From: RGIG464 sp045599585
GTDB taxonomy: Bacteria > Myxococcota_A > Bradymonadia > UBA4248
Length of the DNA: 64,000 nucleotides
Assembly (NCBI GenBank): GCA_045599585.1
Contig: JAZRWH010000187.1
Location: 14,128-78,127, forward strand
Direction: 5' to 3'
Every line of letters starts with the position of its first letter. The stretch's first letter is position 1. The notes beneath the pieces were generated by a model, which saw only the letters and a program-made list of their open reading frames with translations, ran no database searches and was not told the DNA's origin. Positions 1 to 9,567 of the stretch are shown here, piece by piece. The position numbers were made by a program, and so were the translations under genes.

Positions 1-1479
1 GCGTCGAATAGGTAATTCGTGTTCCAAGATTAGTTCTTGCCCGTCCCCCACAACACGCATACGCGTAACGCGTCCGCTTTGTCCTCTGTTCAATATCTCT
101 ATGACCTGAACAGATTTTATATTCAAACCTTGTTTTTGAAGAGATGCAAGCAGAACATCTCTATCCACCGTCACAACCCAGTGCGCATTTTTAGTCGAAG
201 TGAAATCCTTCTGTCCGTGTGGCGCATGCGCACAGTATGCCGTAGATTGCTTTACTGGTTTTGAGATTATTGTTTGTACATATTCAGAATTAGGCGAAGC
301 AGGCGATTCACTGTCATCGTCACGTCTTGCAACGAGGTATGGAACATCTGGCAAGTTCCAAGTTTCGTAGGCAGTAGCGCTACTCCCCCCACAATGGGAA
401 GAATAGTAAGCCTGAACGAGCTGTTCATCAGAAAACAAGACCTGTCCTCTTGTCTTTTGAATCGCTTGATCCGTAGCAGGCGTAGCGACCCCTAACCCGC
501 GATATACTTGACAGTGTTGAACATTACAAAGATGATATGGATCAGCCTGATGACGAGCCCCTACTTGCGAGATGAGTGTCGTTCTAGCCGCAATTGCCTG
601 TGATTCAAGGGCAGCTGCTGGCGCAGTGGGATACAACTCTGCCGGCAAAATACCGCGAAGAATAGTCTCAACACTTGCCGCCTGAACAAGGCTTAGCTTT
701 GCATTACTGTCGGGCGTTACAATCAGCTGACCATTAAGCAACAGATTTTGCGCTTTTCCTTGTTCATCAGGCATATTGTGAACCGTGACGATGGTTTCGT
801 TGAAGTTCAACCACATTAAATTCGCGTTGACGACACGCGTTGTCCCCCGAGCATTAGACAAAGAAACCGTCAATCGAGGATACGACTGCAATTCGTCATA
901 AATCTCGAAATCACTATCCGGAAACTTCTGCTTAAGCGTATTCAAGAGCAATGCGGCTTCTGTCTCATCATTTGTCCGCAATGAAATCCGCAAATGTTCT
1001 CGATTGTCAAAAACTTTTCCTTTAAGCGCAAAAATAGAGCCCAACGAAATCGTTTCTGTTTCTGGGACAATCTGTGCGTAGCGTTCAGTGAGAACATCTA
1101 ATTCGTTCGTATTACGGGAGCGTGCGAGAATAACTGCAAAACGGTATTGACCAGGTTGCGGCGCATATCCCTCTATCGTATAAGTTTCGTCTCCTGGGAG
1201 CTCAATGTAACTTCCACCAGGGCCATCGGGGTACACGTAAAACGAGGCACTTGGCGAAAAGCGAATTTGCGTTTGATTCTCAGCAATCCGCATACGCACG
1301 ACAGGACTACCATCAGATGCAAACTGCATTTGTTTGGCATAGAGCAGTGCGTGATTATCCTCAATCGTAAACGCATGCTGTTGAGCAAATGCCTTGTCGG
1401 CAAAGCAGCCACAAGAAACAGCCAAACAAAAGAAAACAGACCAGCTAGCGACGTACGAATACTTAAACCAAGCAAACAT
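1..1479 (-). CDS. SpoIID/LytB-domain exported protein (partial, C-terminus outside window)
   Basis: The reading frame is open from an ATG at 1479 to the left edge (493 codons, no stop), so the C-terminus is missing. The N-terminus is a signal peptide of about 32 residues ending in AFA before QQH. Residues about 275-400 hold the SpoIID/LytB signature: LRGILPAELYP, then ESQAIAARTTLISQ, then a CNVQHCQVYRG stretch and YYSSHCGGSS. In Firmicutes SpoIID is a peptidoglycan lytic transglycosylase of engulfment. In Gram-negative bacteria such domains are found in exported proteins thought to act on septal or peripheral wall glycan. The first half (about 35-250) is a beta-rich region I do not recognise. 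A TATAAT-like box lies at 1544-1549 upstream. The gene follows the pilin gene after a terminator, so it is probably a separate transcript. Family assignment is secure; substrate and role are inferred. Confidence 0.85.
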   Translation of the reverse strand, partial: MFAWFKYSYVASWSVFFCLAVSCGCFADKAFAQQHAFTIEDNHALLYAKQMQFASDGSPVVRMRIAENQTQIRFSPSASFYVYPDGPGGSYIELPGDETYTIEGYAPQPGQYRFAVILARSRNTNELDVLTERYAQIVPETETISLGSIFALKGKVFDNREHLRISLRTNDETEAALLLNTLKQKFPDSDFEIYDELQSYPRLTVSLSNARGTTRVVNANLMWLNFNETIVTVHNMPDEQGKAQNLLLNGQLIVTPDSNAKLSLVQAASVETILRGILPAELYPTAPAAALESQAIAARTTLISQVGARHQADPYHLCNVQHCQVYRGLGVATPATDQAIQKTRGQVLFSDEQLVQAYYSSHCGGSSATAYETWNLPDVPYLVARRDDDSESPASPNSEYVQTIISKPVKQSTAYCAHAPHGQKDFTSTKNAHWVVTVDRDVLLASLQKQGLNIKSVQVIEILNRGQSGRVTRMRVVGDGQELILEHELPIRR

Positions 1480-1654
1480 TTGTAAAAAGATAGTAATTGT
1501 AATCCATTCTGTTGAACTAACTCAGCTACACAGATAAATTGAAATTATATATATTCAAATTGAAGTGCAGTAACAAAGCTTGTTAGCTAGATCAATTCAA
1601 GTTTCAGCGCATTACTCTGATAGCAGTTCGAATCAAACGAAAAAGGACACAAAT

Positions 1655-1680
1655 GCAAAACAGCCTCCCGAAGGAGGCTA
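1655..1680 (-). terminator. Rho-independent terminator of the pseudopilin gene
   Basis: AGCCTCC / GGAGGCT form a 7-bp stem at 1662-1679. Read on the minus strand, the loop is TTCG and it is followed by GTTTTG. It sits 20 bases after the stop of the pilin-like gene. Confidence 0.7.
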
Positions 1681-1699
1681 AGCCAAAAACTAACAGTTT

Positions 1700-2401
1700 T
1701 TAATTTGCAACGTACTGAGCACGAATGTTACCAAACTGTTCAACTATGATTTGAGATGTACCCCCGACAACAAACTCCGAGTCGTTTGTCGAGGCAATTG
1801 TAAAGACAGCGCTATTAGCATTTTGCTGGCGCACATTGCCTGTAAAGAAAACCGTCTGGCCATTCGGCTGAAAACAAGCTGTTAATCTCCCATCCGCGAC
1901 TGCAATGGCGGAATATTTAGCAACAACATTATTAGCAATTCTAACAGATCTCAGCTCTCCCGTAATCCTCATCATGGGCATATTGCCGGCATAATAAGTA
2001 TCATCGTTAGGTTTAGAAAGCGATCTATGATTTCCATTCGCACCAACAGCCAAATCAATCCCCATTCGACTACGATTGAGCGGAGTATCATCTGCATAAA
2101 CGATATCAATGTGCGCGCCATCGTTGCCAGAACAATGAGAGTCTCCCCCCATATAGAGATCAACAGTTCCGCCGTTCGCCGTATTGACAACAACATACGA
2201 AGCGCGTCCCGTCGTTAAAGCACGCGTTCGCTGCGTAGTAAAAGCAGACTTCATTTCGTTGGAGAGCGTCGTCATAGCATTATGCGCAGCATTCTTTCGA
2301 ATAGCAGCAATGGAGAGTGCAGCGACAACACTAACGATCGCAATAACAATCATTAACTCAATGAGTGTAAAACCATTGTTGAAACTAGAACGCTTGAGCA
2401 T
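1700..2401 (-). CDS. GspH/FimT-type pseudopilin (prepilin with N-methylation motif)
   Basis: A 233-residue minor-pilin-like protein. It starts MLKRSSFNNG and then has the type III/IV prepilin motif G|FTLIELMIVIAI, where prepilin peptidase cuts after Gly10 and methylates the Phe. The hydrophobic helix runs to about residue 30. The rest is a beta-rich head of the GspH/FimT type (long, with an SNEMKSAFTTQRTRALTTGRAS segment after the helix, as in GspH-like pseudopilins). It would be a minor pilin or pseudopilin of a type IV pilus or type II secretion system; no other pilus gene is in the window. I chose the ATG at 2401 because AGGAGG lies 8 bases upstream; a GTG at 2404 is possible. It has its own promoter and terminator. 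Confidence 0.88.
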   Translation of the reverse strand: MLKRSSFNNGFTLIELMIVIAIVSVVAALSIAAIRKNAAHNAMTTLSNEMKSAFTTQRTRALTTGRASYVVVNTANGGTVDLYMGGDSHCSGNDGAHIDIVYADDTPLNRSRMGIDLAVGANGNHRSLSKPNDDTYYAGNMPMMRITGELRSVRIANNVVAKYSAIAVADGRLTACFQPNGQTVFFTGNVRQQNANSAVFTIASTNDSEFVVGGTSQIIVEQFGNIRAQYVAN

Positions 2402-2436
2402 CACGAAATCCTCCTACGAAAACAACGCCCGTGACT

Positions 2437-2465
2437 ATGTTACGGCTAAACGATACATCCGTCAA
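2437..2465 (-). promoter_or_regulatory. Sigma70-type promoter of the pseudopilin gene
   Basis: On the minus strand, TTGACG (2465-2460), a 17-base spacer and TAACAT (2442-2437). This places a start about 30 bases upstream of the AGGAGG ribosome-binding site of the pilin gene. Confidence 0.55.
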
Positions 2466-2495
2466 TGTAAGGCTTTAGAAAAAAGCCTTATTATT

Positions 2496-3674
2496 TTACT
2501 CTTGAACCGCATGAATCATCTGCCACGCGAGTTCTTGTGTCTTTTGCTCAACAATCTCGGAGTAAGGTAACGAAAGCGCAAGCAAGTAGCGTGGGACGTT
2601 GTTATCGTCAGTTATATAGGCAATTTCGAGCCTATCATCCCCAATCACTTTACCACCTTTATTATAAATTTTAGCATTGGGTATCAAGCGTTTTACGCCT
2701 TTATCAATGCAAGAAGGCGCTTCTAATAAGGCAGTCCTCAACAAACTCAGGTGATCATCAGAAAGTGCTAGCATTTGCCCCGTCATAACACGACGCAACA
2801 TTTCAGCGAGTTCAACGAGCATAAGTGCATTCGATTCGCGTGGTACATGCTCAAAAAATTGCGTTGACACGGCTTCTGGCACAACGATCGTATGCTCAGC
2901 ATGTTTAAACGAAAAAGCAGGACTAAATCTGAGATTATCATCCTTGTCTTTACGTTGATATCGTCTTTGCAAGACCATGCAAGGGAAATTCAATCTCTTG
3001 CGAATATATTCATCATTGGCACGATCTAATCCAGCAAAAAGCATCAGTGAATTATACGCTAGATTATCACTTGGAATAATGGCATCCCTTACAAGCTGCC
3101 TGAGAGTCGTCTGATTTTTGATCCCAAGATCAATAAAGGACACGGGATCATCTGCAGTGACCCCAACCTCTTCGGCACGCATGAGCGCCACTACAGCTGC
3201 AGTTAATTTTACAGTAGATGCAGGCCAAAAGCGTTCCTTACCATCAGGTGTTAAAGAGAACTTAAATGCCGTATCTCGATAACTGAAGAATTTATAGACA
3301 TCCTGGCCTGTACTATCCTTACGAATCACAGCAATAAAAGCGTAAGCATCTGGGCCAGGTGAATAATGATTTGCTAAAAAAGCTTGTTCGAGACAAGTCG
3401 TATTGGTATGCGATTTTACATCATCGAACCATGTTTCTATGGATTCAAGTTTTGTTGGTTCAAAAGCGCTACAAAGAGCGTTAGCATCAGAGGGTTCGTT
3501 CTTGTACGAAGGATGATCTTTTTCGTGCTTTGTTGGAGAAGATGTACTTTTCACTTCATGCGACATTTCAAGAGAGTCCTGAGCAAGATTTTGTGCGAAA
3601 GCATCACCCCACCCTAAGCCCAGCATACAGCAAAGGACAATAGCAATGTAGGCCAAACATACATGCTTATTCAT
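2496..3674 (-). CDS. Beta-lactamase class A-like serine hydrolase, exported
   Basis: A 392-residue protein with a signal peptide (about 28 residues, cut after DAFA). The class A beta-lactamase/penicillin-binding catalytic triplet is visible: S153-T-V-K156 (SxxK), S202-D-N204 (SDN) and a YNKGGK motif near residue 340 in place of the usual KTG/KSG. It would act in the periplasm on a peptidoglycan-related or other acyl substrate; antibiotic hydrolysis is not shown. Residues about 28-90 are a charged linker. It begins 8 bases inside the upstream gene (ATGAATAA overlap), so the two are translationally coupled. The KGG variant and the length, above the usual ~290, argue for a divergent serine hydrolase rather than a classical beta-lactamase. 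Confidence 0.8.
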   Translation of the reverse strand: MNKHVCLAYIAIVLCCMLGLGWGDAFAQNLAQDSLEMSHEVKSTSSPTKHEKDHPSYKNEPSDANALCSAFEPTKLESIETWFDDVKSHTNTTCLEQAFLANHYSPGPDAYAFIAVIRKDSTGQDVYKFFSYRDTAFKFSLTPDGKERFWPASTVKLTAAVVALMRAEEVGVTADDPVSFIDLGIKNQTTLRQLVRDAIIPSDNLAYNSLMLFAGLDRANDEYIRKRLNFPCMVLQRRYQRKDKDDNLRFSPAFSFKHAEHTIVVPEAVSTQFFEHVPRESNALMLVELAEMLRRVMTGQMLALSDDHLSLLRTALLEAPSCIDKGVKRLIPNAKIYNKGGKVIGDDRLEIAYITDDNNVPRYLLALSLPYSEIVEQKTQELAWQMIHAVQE

Positions 3675-4491
3675 AACTGATAAGGTAATCCAACATTGGA
3701 GTCAGATATGAGCGATGTTTTGTTCGCCACAGATCGCGTTTCGCATTCAGCATAGTAGCTTCATCCCCTGCATCTTGCGTCAACAAAATGAGTTTTCTCT
3801 GAAGGTGGGTTTTAGTCTGTGGATTATCTTCCGTTAAAATCGCTTGTTGTAAGAATTTTATTCGAGAAGAAACACTATCATCATTTAAGATACCAGAGAT
3901 AAGAAGCGTAATATCCGATGGCGCATCAGGTTTTTGCATAGCCTGCTGGAAATAATAGACTGTTTTTTGTCTACGTTCATCCTTAGATAAAGGCCCTTTA
4001 TCAGGGTAATACGACATGTAGTTCATTGCAATCGTGTAAGGATAATACGACTTCGTAGGAAACCGCTCCATAGCCAAAGATAGATACTTGTTTGAGGCTT
4101 CTACACCTTCAACGGCGATATCATTTGAAAAAACGGAGCTAATTGCCGCGTATTTGTAAACAGGCTCGAAATCTGGATCGAGTGCAATGATTGCATCAGC
4201 GAAAGATTCCGCTAAATGCGCTTCATTTTTAATATCGTTGTATTGAAGTGCGCGGATCCAGATCAAATCCACGACAAAGGGTTCATACCCCAAGCTCATA
4301 ACTTTAAGCGCATTGATATTGGGTAAGACACTGAATTCCTCAGCCCCCATGGACTTTGGCACTTCAATATGCGTTGAGCTAACACAAATGTGCGAAACGA
4401 TAAAAGCGAGTAGAGCTATGAAAAGAGCAACAAATGTAAAGCGTGCGCTGCGTCTTGCATCTATTTGTGCGGGAGTTAAGTCTACTTTCAT
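3667..4491 (-). CDS. Single-span membrane protein with TPR-like repeats
   Basis: 274 residues. A short cytoplasmic N-terminus (MKVDLTPAQIDARRSAR) is followed by one strong membrane helix at about 18-37. A periplasmic region of alpha-helical, TPR-like repeats follows (for example AHLAESFADAIIALDPDFEPVYKYAA). Motifs such as LGYEPFVVDLIWIRALQYN recur in uncharacterised myxobacterial TPR membrane proteins as I remember them, which is not verified here. It overlaps the serine hydrolase by 8 bases and so probably works with it, perhaps as a scaffold at the envelope. Function unknown. Confidence 0.75.
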   Translation of the reverse strand: MKVDLTPAQIDARRSARFTFVALFIALLAFIVSHICVSSTHIEVPKSMGAEEFSVLPNINALKVMSLGYEPFVVDLIWIRALQYNDIKNEAHLAESFADAIIALDPDFEPVYKYAAISSVFSNDIAVEGVEASNKYLSLAMERFPTKSYYPYTIAMNYMSYYPDKGPLSKDERRQKTVYYFQQAMQKPDAPSDITLLISGILNDDSVSSRIKFLQQAILTEDNPQTKTHLQRKLILLTQDAGDEATMLNAKRDLWRTKHRSYLTPMLDYLISYE

Positions 4492-4593
4492 TAGAGTATC
4501 CAGTCTATAGCAACATTCTAGTTTTGAACGAAGTAGACCGCTTCATTCAAGGTTCACAACTTCGATCATCCATTGTTGAACCAAATTTCGCCA

Positions 4594-4650
4594 GAGGGGG
4601 TAGCGGCGTATTTGCGAAGCAAATAGCCGCTCAGGGGGAGACATCCCCCA
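4594..4650 (+). repeat. Structured palindromic element, copy 1 (minimal form)
   Basis: A hairpin at 4602-4631 pairs AGCGGC-[G]-TATTTGC with GCAAATA-GCCGCT, leaving one unpaired G. It is preceded by GAGGGGGT and followed by a second hairpin, GGGGGA-GACA-TCCCCC. It lies between two minus-strand genes; the remaining intergenic bases (4492-4772) hold nothing I recognise. Confidence 0.85.
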
Positions 4651-4772
4651 AAAGGAACCAAAAGCCACGCATGACAAACAAGTATGTCCGAAATAACCGG
4701 AGCATTAAAAACATCAAACGCACTCAGCGTTCAACCCAAATTTAGGATATAGGAAGTCCAAACATATATCTA

Positions 4773-7700
4773 TTAATAATTTAGAAGGGCGCGTATTGGT
4801 TTGAGCTGAACGAACTGACCGAATTCAAGTGAGTTCATCGCATCACAAAACGCATTATGATCCGCCCCGTCCAAGTGTGTCGCCAAATCAACAGCCTCAT
4901 GAATGCGTTCTGTATGAATGAACACGCGAAGGAGCTGCAGCCCTAAATCGAACGGAGCACGAGCAATTTCGATACCATCACGCAAACAACGCTCCGCCTC
5001 TTCAAATTGAGACAATTCGATATGAGCAAGTGCCTCATTAAAATAAAAGCGGTCATTGAAACGGTCAATCTCGCGCCCACGTGATAAAATCTCAATCGCC
5101 TCTTGGTAACGTTGATCTTCAATGTAAGCGCATCCAAGTGTCAAAAGCCCCTGCGGGGATGGCACCGGATTTTTAAGCGTCATCTCGAGAAATCGACATG
5201 CCTCGGTAATGTATCCCATGTCATAAAGAGATGCTCCGATCAATTCGCAAGCACTAAACGTATTTCGCGACGGATCATTAAAATGCGTCGTAGCAAGCGA
5301 TGTACAAGCATGAAACAGCGCATTGAGCGAAAAACCGTTGTCGCTGCAGAAACGAGCATTCAACATATCGTCTTCCAAAGGATAGATTTGAATGAGCAAT
5401 TCAGCCAGTTGACGGTGAAATTCAAAGCACTTATTTGAATCAGTTTTTTGAATCACATAACGCAAATACTCACGAAGATCCCAGATACCAGGCGTACTCA
5501 TCGCCTTGTAATAGATATCCTCGATATGCGGAACGTCTCGGAGAAATCCCGAAAAGAGTCGATAAAAATCAAACGCGCCAGCTTTATCAAAGTTCATTTC
5601 ACGACACATCATCACCAAAAGGGGCAAGGGGCGACGCGTGCGCATCTTAAACTTACTATTCCAATTGCTGTAAAAGTACGACAATTCATTTTCGTGGTTG
5701 ATATCCATGAAATTATCTACCCATATTTTATAAGGAAGATCTTCATTAGGATCGTTTGAAATTGGTTCAAACGCTTTTTCTTTTGCAGGATCATCTGGAT
5801 CTGGGTGTATTGGCTCCCAACCGACACCTGCGTAAAGTTTATCTTCCCACGAAAGACCGGTTTTTATTGCATTCTGAGCCTGTTTGCGGTCACCGAGACT
5901 CGAAAACACGGCTGCCTCCAAAATATAGAGTCTAGATAAGAAGGGATATCGGTTGAGAATAGATTGAATACGACAGCGCGTCTCAAAAGCGTTATGCACA
6001 TCGATCAGGTAAACACACGATTCAAGCTGAATACAATCCCTGATCAATTCATTTGCATGCGCCTCACTCCAAACTTCGAATTGTTCAGTAAACTTGATAC
6101 CGATATTGCCATGCCCGTGCAGGATCATAATATGCCTGTTTGCAGGATGCTTTTGGCAGTCACTCAAACACTGAGAAAGCGCTACATGCATCTCTTCCAC
6201 CGTTTTGAGCGGTTTGCTTGGATTGGCAAAATCAAAAAATGTGAAATTAAAGTCGGGATCAAGAAGCGGCAACAACGCTTCGTCATTATTTCGCTCCAAC
6301 GCTTCTTCGATCGCCCAGACAGCGTAGTTATGAAACAACTCGCGAAGGTCGTTCCACGTAATCAGATTACCCGGAATCGGCTGTCTCAACACATCACACG
6401 CAACGGGAAATTCGGGCGGCGTTTGAATGCGAATGAGCGAAGTCGACGACGGAAAAGCCGAACGCGGAAAAATATGAAATTTCGCATTACGCGGACGAAA
6501 CTCCGAAAATGCCATCGCCTGGGATACAAAACCGGGATCTGCGGCCAACGCTTTGATCGTTTCTTTAGCGCTCATAAAAGCACGCGGCGTTTTGTGCATT
6601 CTGACATAATCAGAATCTGTTTCACCACCGTGAAGCAATCGTAGTATTTGGTAAAACGACTCAGAAATCTCAGGATCAATATACTCTCCCAACGCTTCAT
6701 CGGTTGATGCTCGCTCGTACATTTCGGCATAACACTCGCTCAGAGCCATCACGATGTCTCTTGAATTTTCAGGCGTTAATTCAACAAGCGGCATAGAACG
6801 ATAGTCATGTCTATTGAGCAAAGACGAATCGTCAAAATATCTAGGACGAAGCATATTCGTCAAAAGCGACTGATTGAGATTATTTTTATCAATAATATTA
6901 TCGTTTGCAGCATTCCATTTATCGCAGCCCAAAACTTCCTTCGAAACAATCTTCCAAGGACTGACCATTCGAAGCATGCACCAATAGGCTTTAAGGGGAC
7001 GATGTTCTCTTATGTCGCTCTGCTCATTGGACAACCACACTTCCAAAAACGAGAGAATGGCAGTTGTGGCGGGCGTGCTACGCGTTAAGAAATGATCACG
7101 AATAAGCATTTCCGTGACCTGCGGACACAATTCCGACCACGGTTTGTCTTTTTGACGATTTACGAAGTCGAGCACTTCCATAACACGCGGAGCAATGTGA
7201 TCCAATTGAATTCCCGAAATGCTTTTAAAGAGCGACTTCACAACGGGATCAGACGAACTTTCGATCAGCAGAGCACTCCATTCAGGGTTAACATGAAGTC
7301 CCATAGATGTCGTGAGTTGCGTACGCCACGTAGGCGGCACTTTAAGACTGCTACCTTTACCGTGCTCTAGTAGCGTACGCATTTCATCACCGTCCGCCCC
7401 CAATGATAGGATGTGGAACAGCGACATATTTGTATGCGCCTGGCGAGCCATCGAATCGTACTCAAACATTTCTTTTTCGAGCAACGCACAGGTGTCAACA
7501 AGCACAGCATCGTTGGATTGATTCAGCAGGCGCAAGAATGCATTGGCTTCTGCATAAAACCCATTCCAAATCGCCATTCGGATAACCGCACTCATCATGA
7601 CGACTTCGCCACTCGTCGCAGTACGGCTCTGTGTAGACATGATATAAGACTTCAGCGTCTCGATTCCGCATACACTTCGTTTAGCAATATCCTTCATTGA

Positions 7701-8990
7701 ATCGCTATAATCGATACTTGCATAATCCAAGAGAATATTTGCCAACCGTCTTACCGTATCGTCAGCGTGAATCACCGAAAGCTGCTGTTTCAGCTGACCG
7801 GGATTATTGATATATTCCTCTCTATTTATAATAAGATCGCAGGTTAGTTGCAGATAACCTATTTCTTCGCGATACTCATCGAAAGAAGACGCCTGTTTAA
7901 AGCGATAAAGCACATCGTTGTCACTGCGTTTACGCACTTCATAAAATTCGTGAATCAACGACTGAGCTTCACGATACTTGCCAAGATACATGACGAGACG
8001 TACCAGATTCAAAAAAACGAGCGGCTCTTCAGAACCAGCAATGATTGACATTGCATAGAACGGAATCGCTTTAAACGCATGCCCAACTTGCGAAAAATAC
8101 ACATCACCCAAACAGCTGAGTGCAAACCAATTCAGCGGTTCACTACGGAGCAGAACACACAAGTGCGGATACGCTTCCGTCGGTTCATTCGTTTCGAGGC
8201 TAATCACAGCCAGGCTCATTAAACTGCGTCTAAATGTCGGACACTTTTCGAGAACGGCTCGATGAAGCTGTTTTGAAGTTTCAAGATCACCCAACTCAAA
8301 GGCAATATCTCCATGAAGGCTCATGATATAAATATTACCTTTATTAAGTATCTCAGCACGTTCAATGTCAGGCTGCGCCAATTCCGAATTTCCGATCGAA
8401 AAATACATCATAGCCCGCAAAAGATAAGTTTCTGCGCGATCCGGAGCGATCAACAAACTTTTATTGAACGTTTCTTTGGCATTCTCTAAGTGTCCCTGAC
8501 CGAATTCCATATAAGCGAGGCAAGCAAGGTAACGCGGAGATTCCTTATTAAAACTGGCTTTCCGCATGGCTCGAGCAATCAGTTTTGTCGCATTGTCGGT
8601 ATCATCCGGATCATTCAGAATAATAGCGCGCTCGAAAATACCCATCGTTACATCAACGAGATCCTGAAAAGTGATTTCTCCTTCAGGAAACGTTTTCGGC
8701 ATAAAAGGTGCTAAATTCTCATCGGTAACATTATTATCAGCATAGAGCGCATCGTCAATATCCGGTGTATAGACCATGGCAATCGTTTGTTTAAGATACA
8801 GTTCAGCCTCTTGTTGTTTGATTGCAAGAACTTCTTCGGCAGCACCACGAGCCAACTTTTTTTGATAATCAAGAAAACTGTTCATGGCGTCTCTGAGCGT
8901 ACGCTGGAGCATCGTAGCCTTTTCGATGCAACCCTCAGATTCCCAATACCGAATACCGGCGCATATCATTAAGTACTCTTGCTTAGTCAC
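4773..8990 (-). CDS. Giant TPR-repeat protein, cytoplasmic
   Basis: 1405 residues with no signal peptide or membrane span. TPR-like repeats are clear at the N-terminal end (about 150-300, for example AETYLLRAMMYFSIGNSELAQPDIERAEILN and following units) and again at the C-terminal end (about 1220-1390). The long middle is mostly alpha-helical with no motif I recognise; one part around 870-1000 could be a separate globular domain. It probably works as a protein-interaction scaffold, with partners unknown. The start is a GTG at 8990 with AGAGG about 7 bases upstream. It stands alone, with the IS and repeats on one side and a palindromic element on the other. Confidence 0.8.
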   Translation of the reverse strand: MTKQEYLMICAGIRYWESEGCIEKATMLQRTLRDAMNSFLDYQKKLARGAAEEVLAIKQQEAELYLKQTIAMVYTPDIDDALYADNNVTDENLAPFMPKTFPEGEITFQDLVDVTMGIFERAIILNDPDDTDNATKLIARAMRKASFNKESPRYLACLAYMEFGQGHLENAKETFNKSLLIAPDRAETYLLRAMMYFSIGNSELAQPDIERAEILNKGNIYIMSLHGDIAFELGDLETSKQLHRAVLEKCPTFRRSLMSLAVISLETNEPTEAYPHLCVLLRSEPLNWFALSCLGDVYFSQVGHAFKAIPFYAMSIIAGSEEPLVFLNLVRLVMYLGKYREAQSLIHEFYEVRKRSDNDVLYRFKQASSFDEYREEIGYLQLTCDLIINREEYINNPGQLKQQLSVIHADDTVRRLANILLDYASIDYSDSMKDIAKRSVCGIETLKSYIMSTQSRTATSGEVVMMSAVIRMAIWNGFYAEANAFLRLLNQSNDAVLVDTCALLEKEMFEYDSMARQAHTNMSLFHILSLGADGDEMRTLLEHGKGSSLKVPPTWRTQLTTSMGLHVNPEWSALLIESSSDPVVKSLFKSISGIQLDHIAPRVMEVLDFVNRQKDKPWSELCPQVTEMLIRDHFLTRSTPATTAILSFLEVWLSNEQSDIREHRPLKAYWCMLRMVSPWKIVSKEVLGCDKWNAANDNIIDKNNLNQSLLTNMLRPRYFDDSSLLNRHDYRSMPLVELTPENSRDIVMALSECYAEMYERASTDEALGEYIDPEISESFYQILRLLHGGETDSDYVRMHKTPRAFMSAKETIKALAADPGFVSQAMAFSEFRPRNAKFHIFPRSAFPSSTSLIRIQTPPEFPVACDVLRQPIPGNLITWNDLRELFHNYAVWAIEEALERNNDEALLPLLDPDFNFTFFDFANPSKPLKTVEEMHVALSQCLSDCQKHPANRHIMILHGHGNIGIKFTEQFEVWSEAHANELIRDCIQLESCVYLIDVHNAFETRCRIQSILNRYPFLSRLYILEAAVFSSLGDRKQAQNAIKTGLSWEDKLYAGVGWEPIHPDPDDPAKEKAFEPISNDPNEDLPYKIWVDNFMDINHENELSYFYSNWNSKFKMRTRRPLPLLVMMCREMNFDKAGAFDFYRLFSGFLRDVPHIEDIYYKAMSTPGIWDLREYLRYVIQKTDSNKCFEFHRQLAELLIQIYPLEDDMLNARFCSDNGFSLNALFHACTSLATTHFNDPSRNTFSACELIGASLYDMGYITEACRFLEMTLKNPVPSPQGLLTLGCAYIEDQRYQEAIEILSRGREIDRFNDRFYFNEALAHIELSQFEEAERCLRDGIEIARAPFDLGLQLLRVFIHTERIHEAVDLATHLDGADHNAFCDAMNSLEFGQFVQLKPIRALLNY

Positions 8991-9167
8991 TTTTTAACCT
9001 CTTCGTCATGACGCCCACCCTACCCTGAGAACAGGCGATTCGCACTTTTCGGCTATCTACACTAAATCGGCCAAATTTCGCAAACTCTCCCCTTTTGCCC
9101 CGCACTCATCTTCACTCGCCTTTTAAATTTACGCAACATTTTTTTAGTGGATTTTTGTACTTTTTTA

Positions 9168-9265
9168 TTTGCGGACGCTATTCGGTCTATGACCGAATAC
9201 GCGTCACGCAGTCCGGCTATTTTCGGCGCTTTACGCCTCCAATACGCCGGACTCTTTGATAATAT
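9168..9265. repeat. Double bulged-hairpin repeat
   Basis: Two adjacent hairpins: GACGC-TATTCGGTC / GACCGAATA-[C]-GCGTC (about 9174-9205), then GTCCGGC-TATT ... AATA-[C]-GCCGGAC (about 9211-9252). Each has one unpaired C at the same place as the other elements of this window. The 9001-9469 stretch otherwise shows only T-runs and C-runs (9411-9431). Confidence 0.7.
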
Positions 9266-9469
9266 TTCATTCAATGAACCGACTAAAACTGTCAATCATA
9301 CGATCTCAATATACAGATCATCTTGATTCCAAGTTAAATAAGCATGAACAAACAACCACTTTACTCATCATTTCATGAAACCTGACGCATAGGTTTATAC
9401 CTATTTTAGCCCCCCCCCTGCAGCCCCCCCTCGCGCTGGCTACAGTTAGGGCCCAATAAAAGATTAAAC

Positions 9470-9489
9470 TGTCCCCTTAAAATCGGACA
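9470..9489 (+). repeat. Left terminal inverted repeat of the IS (candidate)
   Basis: Begins TGTCCCC and ends GGACA. It matches the complement of 11204-11223 at about 14 of 20 positions. Confidence 0.5.
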
Positions 9490-9567
9490 CGTCAATTGAG
9501 GGGCGTCCCTCCGATATGGACACTTGAAACGATGGGCATCCCTTGTTACTAGGCAATGGGAGTTTTT

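Noticed and set aside
2496..3674. Antibiotic resistance beta-lactamase
   Set aside because: The SxxK and SDN motifs are present but the third motif is KGG, the protein is long, and it is coupled to a TPR membrane protein. Only the superfamily is claimed.
9062..9295. Minus-strand 77-codon frame
   Set aside because: It runs through the double bulged-hairpin repeat, has no ribosome-binding site and no recognisable protein pattern.
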